A stretch of 64,000 nucleotides of DNA from Micractinium sp. NFX-FRZ (taxonomy: Eukaryota > Chlorophyta > Trebouxiophyceae > Chlorellales > Chlorellaceae): assembly GCA_029339195.1 (NCBI GenBank), contig JAPTJF010000009.1, forward strand, positions 1 through 64,000. Reading direction: 5' to 3'. Positions 51,832 to 62,494 of the stretch are shown here, one piece after another. The position numbers were made by a program, and so were the translations under genes. A model generated the notes under the pieces. It ran no database searches. It was not told the origin of the DNA and saw only the letters and a list, made by a program, of their open reading frames with translations. Each line of letters begins with the position of its first letter. Positions within the stretch are counted from its first letter, which is position 1.

Positions 51832-54800
51832 ATGAAGGTCGTCACCAACGCCGGCAAGCGTGTGCGAGCAGGGGGTGTCGCGCTCTGCGTCTTGGCTGCC
51901 TCGGTCGTCGTCCTTCTTGTTGTGCTCACCTCCCTGGTAGCCACGATAACAGCCGCTCACCACTGTGGCAACTCCATGCACCGTCAAGATGCACAGCAGC
52001 TGGACTGCAGCGTAAGCTGTGGGTGCGCCTCAGCGGCGGCGGCGGCGGCACACAGCGTGGCGACAGCTGCGGCCCCACCAGACGTCACCGGCACCCTCCC
52101 GGTGCTCCACTTGCCAGGCCCAGATGCAGCTCAGCCGGCAGAGTCTCCTGAGCCATGGGACACGCTGGGCCTGGGGGCGGCGCATGCTGCAGCAGCACCC
52201 AGCAGGGGTGCACCGGCGCAGCACCCACGTCCCGGCTTGCAGGGCGTCCCCAAGCTCTTCCACCGAATCTTCATAGCAGATGCAAGCGACCCCAAGCGGT
52301 GAGCATTACGGTGGTGTGCTGGGCGGGCAGGTGGACGCCTGGCCGGGGAGGCAGGCAGGGACGGCAAGTGATGCTTGCATGGTCAGGCAGCCCAGCACAG
52401 CGCAGCACAGCATGGAAGCACGTCAACTCTTGTGACCTGGCGGCTTGGCCCCTGTGCCTCCCTCCTCCCGGCCCAGCCCCACTCCTCACAGCCACTTGCT
52501 TGCCACGTCCCCCTGCCGCCCTGCCCGCCCGTAGTGCCAACTCAACTGTGCCCCTTGCACACGAGCGTTGGATCCAGTCCTGCCAGCTGCAGTACAGCAG
52601 CAGGGCGGGGTGGCGCCACATGTTTTGGGACGCTGCAGCAGCTCAAGTGAGCCTGTGTGCACCGCGCACTGAGTTTTGCTGCGCAGGCGCTTGTGCTGCC
52701 CCGCAGTGTGTAGGTAGGTTTGGGTGGCTGGGGTGGCGGGCAGAGCTCTGGCTCGCGGGCCCCAGCAGGAGCTCTGCCACACATGCCCCCCTTCTGCACA
52801 CCTTCTGGCCCGCCCGCCTTCTGGCACTGACGCGCCAAGGGTGCCACCCACCTGGCTCTTCGACTGAGTTGTTCGGCCCCGTCGTACCCCTTGTGTGTGG
52901 TTTGCCCGCCTGCCCTGCTGCCCACAAAACCCCCCGACTGCGAATCACGCCCCCTGGCCTAATGCTCATGTACTGTATGCACAAGCTTGCCAACTGTGAC
53001 GTCACTCGTGCCTGCCCTGCTGCCCCACCCACAGGCGCTGGTTGCCAACCATTACCCCTGGTTCCTGCCCTTCTACCGGGGCAACACCAGCAGCGCGGTC
53101 GAGAGGAGCGACCTCGTGCGCTATGCCATCATGCACCGCTTGGGGGGTGAGGCGGGGAGGAAGCCTGACAGTCCTGAGGGAGCATGAAGCAGACTTGGGG
53201 GGTGAGGCTGCTGGGGTGGCCTCTCGTCAGGTGTTGAGGCGGTAAGACAGGGTGAAGCTTGTTGTGAGGCAGGCGAGGCAGAGATTCTGTGACCGCCGTT
53301 GCGTGGGGCCGGCAGTGCAAGCTGCCGCACATGCTAGCTGAGGCAGGAGCAAGAGCAGCCAGGGGCGAGGCAGGCCCAGTGTGACAGGGCCAAGGCCGCG
53401 TGGGACACCTGTACCACTTCAAATGTGTTGTGCTGATCTGTGCTGACCTGTGCTGACCTGTGTTGTGCTGCGTGCTGCCTTGGCGCAGGTCTGTATTTTG
53501 ACTCGGACATTGAGTGCTGGCGGGAGGGGAGCGACTTTCTGGAGGGGAGTGACCTGGTGCTGCAGGTGAGGCCAGCAGGAAGTGCTGCTGCTCCTCTGCT
53601 TGCTGCCTGTCTTGGTGTGGCGCTGCAGGCATGTGGCGGCTGTGCACTGCACACGTTTGAGTGCGCTCTGAGAGGGATCCAGGCAGTGCAGCAGATTTGT
53701 GTGGACGGCTTGATCAGGGGGTAGAGCCTGTGCCTGCAGGCAGGTGGTGCCAGCTGCTGCTCCCTCTTTCCGAAGGTTACCTCCCTGCCACCGCCGCCGC
53801 CGCCGCTGCTACTGCTGCGGTTTGCAGGGCACGCACAAGAGGGAGGGTGCAACCAACGCCGCCATAGCGGCGCGCCCTGGCCTGCCAGTCTTCCTCCGGG
53901 CCTTGGAGATGGTGCAAGAGCGGGCAGTGACGGGGCCCAAGCCCTGGCTGCAGGTAGGGTGGGATGTTAAGGCGCAAGAGAGGAGGGGCTGATACACCCT
54001 ACCTGTGGCGGGCAGCTGCCCTGCCCCACCGTGCTGTGCCATGCTGTGTCGCTCTGGCCCGCCTCCTGGCCCGCCTTTGCCTGCTTCTCTCTGTGCCCTT
54101 GCCCTTTCGACCTCTCTGCCTACCCCTTTTCTCCTGCCGCCGCTTGCGCACGTCATCCCAGTGCACGGTTTTGGGGTTACAAGCAGATGCCCTTCATACA
54201 CACATTCTCTACAGCCCTGCCTCCCACGCGTCGCTCAGCCTGTTCCTCCCCCCTTGCTCGCCCGCTGCACAGGCCATCAAGCGCACGGGGCCAGACTTGC
54301 TGACAGATGCCCTCGTGGCGGTGGGGGTGCCCCGAATACAAGGCATGTTCAACGAGACGGTGCGACATGAGGGCATAGGTGAGCTGTGCAGCCTGTGGAT
54401 GCAAATGGGTGTGGCAGTTGGCTGCCCTGTGGGGTGCGCGCCCAGCGTGTGGGTGCGGCGGTGGGGGGGCGAGACGAGTGGCAGCAGCGGGGCTGCTGCA
54501 CCTTTCTGTGGTTTTGGGGGCCCCACCCTAAGCTCTATAGCACGGGCCTTCTCTTGTGACCTTAACCCCGGCCCCTGCTTCTTGCTGTGCATGCTGCGCT
54601 GTGCCGTGCAGCGTACCGCTTCCACCCGGTCGGCACCTTTGTCACGCCCTGCTTCTGGTGGGAGCAGGACTGCCGGCAACAGGTGTACAGGGACCGCATC
54701 GGCGGGACTGCAGACCTCACGTGCGGGCTTGGGCGGAGGGAGGGCACCAGGGGTATGGGCGGTGGGCAGGGGGTGGAAGAAGAGCACACGGATGAGCGGT

Positions 54801-55553
54801 GGGCAGGGATGGGGGTGGGCAGTGGGGCAGGGATGGGAGGTGGGCACAGGGACGGGGATTTGGCAGGGACGGAGCGTGGGGAGAGGGAGGGCAGAGGGAT
54901 GCAGGGTGAGAGGAGGGGAATGCGAGCGGCAGGTGTTGCTTGCCAGGGAAACTTGCCTGCCAGCGGCTTTGCTGTGGCAGGCCTGCCTTTGTCCCTGGGA
55001 TGCCTATGCTGTGCTGCCTGCCTGTGAACCAGCAGCGAGTTTCCGTGCTGGGCAGCGGCATGGCTGTATGGCATGTGGTGTGGCAGGAAAACGCGCATGC
55101 CCCTCCTGTCCTGACCGTCCACACACCTGCCGCTGCAGGCGGCTTATCGGCATGCACCGCATGGTGGGCAGCTGGATACCGGGTGCGTCCACTGCCTCAC
55201 ACTAATAGGCCCTGCCGTTGCCCCTCCTGCCTTGTTGCTTGTTGTACGCTGCATGCTGCTCCACATGCGCTGCGTACTCATCCATGCTGCTCATCCATGC
55301 TCCACCAGCCCCGGATGTCTCGGAGGACCCCTTGCACCCTTCTGCCCCCCTGCTCACACGCTGCTTGGCCCCGCCTTTCGTCCTGCCCGCAGGCAAGCAG
55401 AACGGCCTAGGGATAATCAACGCGACAGCGGAGTTGTGCGGGGGTGCCAACCACACGCGGGGCAACGGCCTGCCGGGGGGCTGGGTGGTGCCGGAGCAGG
55501 GGAGGAAGAGCACGAAAGACACGCGGGAGGCGCAGCAGGCCCAGCAGGCGTAG
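51832..55553 (+). CDS. GT32-type glycosyltransferase (DXD sugar-binding, OCH1-like)
   Basis: Nine exons give 437 aa: 51832-52298, 52535-52646, 53035-53146, 53489-53565, 53828-53953, 54273-54378, 54612-54720, 55139-55182 and 55393-55553. A signal anchor (VALCVLAASVVVLLVVLTSL, about 15-36) predicts a Golgi type II membrane protein with a low-complexity stem. The catalytic domain shows the GT32 signature. VPKLFHRIFI begins it, followed by SDLVRYAIMHRLGG and the DXD motif LYFDSDIECW (D235-S-D237), which binds metal and sugar nucleotide. GMHRMVGSWI near the end matches the conserved H...GSW box. The family includes yeast Och1 alpha-1,6-mannosyltransferase and other transferases, so the donor and acceptor cannot be assigned. 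The frame of exon 8 is fixed by phase 2 from exon 7. Confidence 0.87.
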
Positions 55554-56877
55554 CAGCAGGAATGCAGAGGCAGTGGGAGGGCAGCAGAAATGAGCGGCAG
55601 TTTGGCGCCGAGGGTGGGTGGTACTAAAAGGTGCTGGCGTGCCCGCGCTGACTGTACCGCTTGCTCGTGGGTATGCCTGCATCTGCCCTGCCAGCACTGC
55701 TTCCCAAGCCCTGCCCCTTCCCCCCAGTAATAGCTCTCAAGCCCATCCTCTCCCCGCATGCGCTGCCCACCTGCTTGCCCCTACCCTGCATCCCCTTCAT
55801 GCAACTTCTTACACACAGCATGCAATTGGTGCGCAACTACTGTGCAAACCAGCCTGTCGGTGCCCGGACAGGGGCGCGAGCCATGAACCTGCCCAGCGGG
55901 CAGCCCAGATCAGTACCTGGTGGCATACATTCTTGGCTGCGTCGACTACCGCCCGCAGTCCCACCCGGCCGCCACCCTCAGCCAGAACTCCCGTTACTTC
56001 ATCGTTCATTTCACATACTTGAACGACATACTACAAGGTTCTTCACGCTTACAGCCTACAGCTTATGTAAGCTGTAAACAGCTTACAAATACTGACGCCA
56101 CTGCAGGGTGCACGGCAGCACTCCGCACAGACACGCTCCGACACGCCGTTCCCGGCAGTAGCCGTCTGCTCCCGATTCATACAACGCGCCCACAAAGTCC
56201 GCACGCTAACGAGACAACGACCGTGTGTCGAACCTGCTGCTGCGCGCGCGCGAAAACGCCAGCGAACACAAAACGGCTCGGGAACCCGCCCATCGCCTTA
56301 CTTCCGATTTCTAGTTTGCGACGATGCGGGTGCCACCGAGTTGGAACCCGCAGTCGAGCATGATAGGAGCTTTTTTTCCGTGCACTTTTCGCGCCCGATT
56401 TTGGCGACGGTCACACGCTGCTGCGCCGAGACTGCAACCTCCCTCGTTCGCCACAACGTCCGATGGCATTGCGCATTTTAGAAACAGCATCGTGCCTACG
56501 CCACCGCAGACCCCTCTCCGCAGCCTTTTACAAAATCGTAACCAATCCACGTCAGCACCTCTTCGCTTCACAGTATAGCTATAGCCATTTCATGGCTCGC
56601 AATGAATCAGAGCAGCCAAGGCAACGCTGCCAGCCCGCCTGGACAGGCGGCAGGCCTCGGCCGGAGCAGCGTCCCCGATGGCAGCAGGCCCTGCCTGGCC
56701 CAGGCTCTGCCCAAGCAAGATGAGGCGCAGTGCGGGCAGGGCACTCGCTGCCGTTACTCTGGCGCCGCTGCGCCGGGATGTCTGCACCAGGCTCGGCCAG
56801 GGGGCTGTGGTGCAACGCTCTTTGCCCCTGAAGGTCTTCCCGTAGCAGGCAGGCTGACCCACAGAGGAAGGAGCCCC
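55554..56877. other. Convergent intergenic region with an AT-richer island
   Basis: This 1.3 kb lies between the 3' ends of the GT32 and RPS2 genes. From about 56010 to 56590 base composition is clearly less GC-rich than the flanks. A perfect 20-bp palindrome lies at 56057-56076. No coding region is recognised. Confidence 0.5.
56057..56076. repeat. Perfect 20-bp palindrome
   Basis: TACAGCTTATGTAAGCTGTA reads identically on both strands. It lies between two convergent genes and is followed by a further AGCTTAC copy. The TGTAAGCTGTAA part also contains two TGTAA poly(A)-type signals. Confidence 0.7.
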
Positions 56878-59800
56878 TCAGAAGGCCTCCTTGGCTGCCC
56901 CCACAACTGGCTTTGCCAGGAAGTCGCTCCACTCCTGCACCGCACCGAAACAGGGCAGCAGGGGGGGTGCGGCTGTCACGCTCTTCACACATACAGCCCT
57001 GCGGCAGCTGCCCTGCCTGCCCCTGCATGCATGCCCCAGCAGGCCTGCTGCACCATCTGACCCCCAAATGGATCAACACCAACACCTTGATCAACCATAA
57101 TACAAGAAAGGCGTGCGTCAAGTCGACGGTGTGACACACAGCTGAAGTACATGTACAACAAGTGCAGGGGTGAAAGAGCCGGCCCGCCTGCATGGGGTTG
57201 ACGGGCAGCGGGTGCTGGGTCCAGAGGTCTGGGGAGAGGAAGCCATAGGTGTTGGCCAGGGCGTAGAAGGTGGCGCGCACAAAGTTGCCTGTAGGGAGAG
57301 GGAGTGAGACAGGGGAGGGCAGGGAGAGCAGGCAGGGGGGAAGGAACGGTTACTACGGCCCCAGGCGACAGGAAGGGCGCGTGCAAACAAAAGGTGCAGA
57401 TGCCTGTGCTGCGGGCACAGCCGTGCAGCCGACCACTTGGGAACCCGTCCACAGACAGGCCAGAGCGGAGCAGGCCAGCAGCCAGCCCTGGCTGCCACCC
57501 CAATCACGCCTTGGTGTTGCCACGCTCAACGGTGTGGCAGCCGCCATGTGCACCCCACTCAGCCACCCGCACTCAGCCACCCGCCCTCGACGCCCTCTCC
57601 CACAACAAAACCAACTTGCCCAGCGTCTTCGTGTTGCCGCTCGAGGCGGTGTAGCAGTCCTGGATTCCCGCCATCTGCAGCACCTTCTTGGGGGTCTGCG
57701 CGGGGGCGGGGCACGCAGGCGGGCAGGCATACGGAAGGGGACGGAAGCGAAAAGGCGACTCCTGATTGCACTCAACTGAAACACATAATGAGGGGACCCA
57801 CACTGGGACGGCTGCCAGCTGAAGATCTGTTTGTCATCTTGCAGATGCGCAGCTGTAGGGAGGGGCCGTTCCCCGGTACCATCCAAGCCAGCTACCAGTG
57901 CAAGCAAACGTGTGATCGTGCAGAGGCCTGCTCTATTGGCTCACCCGTGCCGCCACGATGCCTGCAGTCGGGGCGCGTAAGGGGGCAGGGAGGACAGCGC
58001 AGTTTGTCAGGCGGGCACGAACACACGGACGAGCAGAGTCAGGTGTTATGCAAAAGCCGAGAGCCAGCTGGCTGGCGCAAGGGAGCTTCCAGGGCTGCCA
58101 CACAACGGGCCGTTCATGTCGTGAGTTGTAAGCTTTATGTTTTGGCAACATAACGGCTTGATCAGCCAGTGCTGCACAGCCGCCGGCCCACTACTCCACA
58201 TTGGTGCCTGTGCTGCCTGCAGTGGCCAATTCCTACCGCTGCCAGCCCCCGCCCTCTAGCCAGGCAGGCTGCCATGCCCAGCGAGCTTTGCCAAGCTCGC
58301 CACTGCCCCCGTCACCAGCACCCCGGCTTACCGGCGCCTCGAGGGGCGGGGATCAGGCGCACAGACACGCTGCCGCAGTGGCCGGTGACCTATACCACGA
58401 AGGGCAACCGAGGGCAGCAGGCACAGCAGCGGCAGTTCAGGGGGCGGGGGGTCGGGGCGAGGCAGCCGCGGCCAGGAGGGCACACCAGGGGGGCACACCA
58501 GGGGTGCGGCGGTGCGGAGCGGTGACAAGCTCTGTGGGCATGCGCATGCCAACGCACCAAGTGCTGTGCACACGATGCAGAGGGCAGGCAGGCTGCAAGG
58601 CTCCCGCCCGCAGGCAGGCCCGTGCTGGCCGGCCCGCAATTGCAGGGCAGCTTGCAAGGGGTCCAGATCCGTGGGCCCACCCAGGTTACCCTTGCCCTCC
58701 ACATCCAGCCCAACAAAGTTAACCACCATAACCATCACCCTCCCACCCAGCACGCTCAATTACCTTGGTTGGCACAGTGTGCACCTTCCCAATCTTGTTG
58801 CCTGGCAGGGGGAGTGGGGTGGCGGGCGGGGGAGGAGGGAAGCAGGGGCAGGTCAGGGGCTGCTATGCGTGCTGTGTGCACATATGGCACGTATTTGGCA
58901 GCCTGGGGCGATCTGTGAGTGCATGGTGCCAAGCCATGCTGTGCCGTGCTCTGCTGTGCCATGCTGTGCCATGCTGTGCTAAACAGTGCTGTGCCATGCT
59001 GCGCTGCCAGCTCACCCCAGTAGCCACGCCGCACCGGCACCAGGCCCAGCTTGGCCAGGATGATGGCGCCTGGGGGGGCAAGGTCAACAATGTTAATACG
59101 TTGTTTAGTGTGGATTGTCAGTTGAAATGTAGGCAGCAGCTTGGCCAGGATGATGGCGCCTGAAACGGGGGATACGCTGCGTCACAAACGGGCACCAGGC
59201 GCTGCATGGCCGTGGCCATGGCACCCCAGAGCACCTGCCCATGCCCCGCCCCCAAGTGCCCAGAGTCGGCCAAACCCAGTGTCCCTGCTCCCGCCCCTGC
59301 AGCACTCACCCCGAATGGCGGTGGCCACCTCCTGCAGCAGGGTGGAAGGCATTCCAGAGGGCAAATCCACACATTGAGCGGGCGTCGGTGCGGCACAAGG
59401 GGTGGCACAAAAGTGCCAAGGGCATCAGAGGCGGCAGCCTGGCAGGACGGCCGCCGTGCTGCATCATGTAGGGTGAACCCGCTCTTCACAAGGGGACCAT
59501 GCGTCCTTGCCAAGCTTGCCCCCAGGGCAGGCCTGCTGCCTGCCATGGTGCGCCGGGGGGGCCAGCTGCCAGCTGCCACCACAAACCCGTGCGTGCTCTC
59601 TACCTCCCCTCACCTTTGCAACCTTCACGCCTGCGGGGGGTCCAGCCAGTGGGGCAAGGCGTTGATCAGCCGGTGGGTGGGCCAAGGGGGCAAACGAGGT
59701 AGCAGTGCGTCAGCTCACAGTGCAGCTCGCAAAGGGGTAAGTGAAGCAGGCCGCCAGAGCCGTGCTCCCAGTGGGGGGCCAATGCAGACAGCCAGGCGTG

Positions 59801-62268
59801 CCAGCAGGCAGTCCAAGCTGAACGGTTACCCCTTGCTCTAGTGGTCTTTTACTCCCTGCAGCTTCCTGCAGCATGGCATGCGCATTGCCAAGCCAGCCGC
59901 CAGCTGGCTCGCGACAGCCACTCACCCAGCCCGATGTGCCCCGCGAAATCTCCCACACACACAAACGCCTGCGCGGGCAGGCGGCCGGCAGCGAGGGCAG
60001 CTCGCTCAGTGTTAGGGCAGGAAGGGTGAGCGTGCAGGCGGGCAGGCGGGCAGGCAGGCGTACCTGCCACCCAGCTGACCAGACGCCCAGACGTGGGAGC
60101 ACACCTGGCAATCACCCAGGAAGGGCTGCCCAAATAGACACATGCCGGCAGGAAAGGTCGGTGCAGCCCCTTGCACAACCCCCGCAGCATCCCGCACCAC
60201 AACAAGCCAACTGCCGACCCCAGGTCTCTGGACTGGGCACAAAACAGTCAGCTAGGATGTGATGCAAAGTGCCGGCCGCGCACCTTCATGCGCGTGCGCT
60301 GGCCGGCGCGGGTCATCTTTTGGACCTGCAGAGGGGAGCGGCGTGACGTGGGGCAGACGGAGAAGCGGTATTGGAGGGAGAGCCGTGCGCCACTGTGAAG
60401 GCAACTCTCAAGTGCATGCTTGCAAACTGGGGCGCCCATCAAGTGGGAACGGGCAGTGGCGCGGTGCTGGCGCCTAAGAGGCCGGTCTGGAGGCCCTGGT
60501 AACGGCAGGCAGGCAGAGGCAGCTCCGGCAGAGGATGCTCCCAGGATCTGGTTGATCCTACACCCCCTTGTTGAAAGGTGTTGCGCTGTCCCGGCTAGAC
60601 TAGACAGACAGCAGGCAGAGGCAGGTGCCCGGTATCCTGAGCACAGGCGCTGCACTGCCAGCCCTGTCTCGAAGCAAAGTGGGCACAAGGCCACGCACCG
60701 GCATGATCTTCATGACCTGCATGGCACAGCATGGCACAGCACGACACAACAGGTGTGGGTGGCGCAGGCAGCCAGCCAGGGGAGGTGATGCTCCACAGGT
60801 GAGCGCATCACGACACAGCGCGACTCAGCACTACACAGCACAGCATGGCAAAGCACGGTACAGCATGGCACAGCACAGCACATGGCACAGCACATGGCAC
60901 AGCACGGGCATTCACCTCGTCCTTCAGGGCGCTGCCCAGGAAGTGGTCAATGATCTGTTTTCAAGGGAGGCGGGGCAGGGTCGGCAGCATGGGTGGGGTG
61001 GGGGAGCTTGCAGGCAGGCCGGGTGGGGCTTGTATGGAGGCCAATGCAGGAGCAGCTATCAGCAACCTCAGTTCTCCACGACTTTGCCAAACCCACCAAC
61101 TTCATCCCCTGCACTGAGCCCTCCGTCTGTCACCTGGTACTCCTTGACCGGCAGGGAGAAGAGGAACACCTGCTCCAGGCTGCGGATCTTGCCCTGCTTT
61201 GTCAGCACAGCATGGACAGCATGGCACAGCATGGAGCGTGTGGTGAGACAGCCTGGCACAGCGCAGCGCAGCGGGCCGCTGGACGTCAGCAGCGCTGAGC
61301 TGGCACATTACGCAGAACCTGACCAAGCGCTGTGCGGCGGCAGCAGCTGGAATGTGGGCAAGAGTGGGGGCGGCGGGATCACGAGCGCCGCAGGTGTGTG
61401 TACGCAGTGCAGATGTGCAGATTACTGTGTAAAGCTGCTTGTAGGGCTGGTCTCTAGGCTGCGCTTGCCTGCTGCACCAGGCGTCCCAGCTTGGTCACCG
61501 GGACCCACTTCTCCTCGCCCTCATCACGCCTGCCATTGGTGGGTGGGTGGGTGTGTAAGCAGGACTCTCTGTTTTAGTGTGGTGCTGTGCAAGGGAGGCT
61601 GCAATCCACTTCTTGTCACCCTTGCCACGTCTGCAGGGAAAACTTGTGCTTCAACGCTCAAGACAGGCTACTACTGCTGAAGGAGCAGGTGGGGTAGAGA
61701 ACGGAAAGTGAAGAAAGAAAGTGTTGCTGCATGATCACAAGGATTACAGCTGGACGACGGCTCTGTGCAGGGCTGGGCGCCAGACGGCAGGCGCCTGCGC
61801 AGGCAGCGACAGCCGCAGCGGCGAGGCAGGCCGGGCGGGCGCAGCAGCAGGGAGGTGAGCGAGCACCGTGCGCGCCTCGCTCCTTCTCAGGCGAGGAAGC
61901 CCACCTGCCGCGCCCGCGCCCGCGGAAGCCACGGTCACCACGCCCGCGCCCGCGATCGCTGCAGAGGGCACTTGGAGGGAGGGGGCAGGTGAGCGAGCGC
62001 GCGACGGCGGCCGGCAGTAGCAGCGGCTGGCGCGGCTGCCGCCAGGCCTGCCCAATGCCTGCCGCGTCCCCAAGGCTACCCTGGCCTCCGATGCGCTCCC
62101 AGGTGAGCGTTTCGAGCATCCAGGGCCGGGTCCCAGGGCCGCCGAGGCCGCCGAGGTGCCCACTCACCCGCCAAAACCCCTGCCAAAGCCGCCGCGACCC
62201 CCAAAGCCGCCGCGATCGCCGCGGCCACCCTCCTGCGGAGGTGCATCGCCTGCGGGGGCGTCAGCCAT
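56878..62268 (-). CDS. RPS2: Cytosolic 40S ribosomal protein uS5 (RPS2)
   Basis: Seventeen minus-strand exons join in phase to 285 aa, the plant RPS2 length. They are 62268-62168, 61958-61905, 61529-61469, 61193-61134, 60954-60916, 60716-60699, 60325-60284, 59968-59926, 59630-59614, 59331-59310, 59069-59016, 58801-58764, 58389-58332, 57961-57945, 57695-57620, 57288-57188 and 56934-56878. The protein begins with an RGG-rich tail (GDRGGFGGRGGFGRGFGG). It continues with EEKWVPVTKLGRLV, LPVKEYQIIDHFLG, VQKMTRAGQRTRMKAF, EVATAIRGAIILAKL, VPVRRGYWGNKIGKVHTVP, CGSVSVRLIPAPRGAGIVAA and TPKKVLQMAGIQDCYT. uS5 sits near the mRNA entry channel and contributes to decoding accuracy. Three introns use GC donors (61468, 57619, 57187). 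Four exons are 17-22 nt. One exon (11) has a decayed duplicate. Confidence 0.97.
58921..59000 (-). repeat. TGTGCCATGC tandem repeats in RPS2 intron 11
   Basis: Repeated (GCTGTGCCATGCT) units fill this intron. The same motif in opposite orientation (AGCATGGCACAGC) recurs at 60716-60905 and 61205-61262 in other introns of the same gene. Confidence 0.85.
59045..59163 (-). repeat. Duplicated acceptor/exon-11 start in RPS2
   Basis: On the minus strand CAG|GCGCCATCATCCTGGCCAAGCTG occurs at about 59162-59137 and at 59072-59047. The second continues into the conserved VPVRRGYWG and is the real exon. The first soon diverges. The 26 nt are identical. Confidence 0.9.
60716..60905 (-). repeat. CATGGCACAG repeats in RPS2 intron 5
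   Basis: Many imperfect copies of AGCATGGCACAGCAC lie between exons 6 and 5 of RPS2, making the intron largely repetitive. Confidence 0.85.
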
Positions 62269-62494
62269 GCTGGTGCGCTTCAGCAGAGTCCGGCCAGCGG
62301 CTTTCAAGGTTTCTGGCAGGCTGCGCGGCCTGCCTGACCCAAACAGAGGAGGAAGAAGCCAGCACCCCAGCCCCAACAAGAGGAGCCCCCCTGCCAGGGA
62401 CCAGCCCTGTGTGCTTTCCACTTGTCACCTCCACGTTACAGGCTCAGAACAAGGTTACATACGGACGGTCAATCCAAGTCAACGCCCTGGCCAG

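Noticed and set aside
59137..59163. Extra RPS2 exon
   Set aside because: It is identical to the exon 11 start, but it diverges after the shared 26 nt and would duplicate a conserved segment. The copy at 59069-59016 continues the family sequence.
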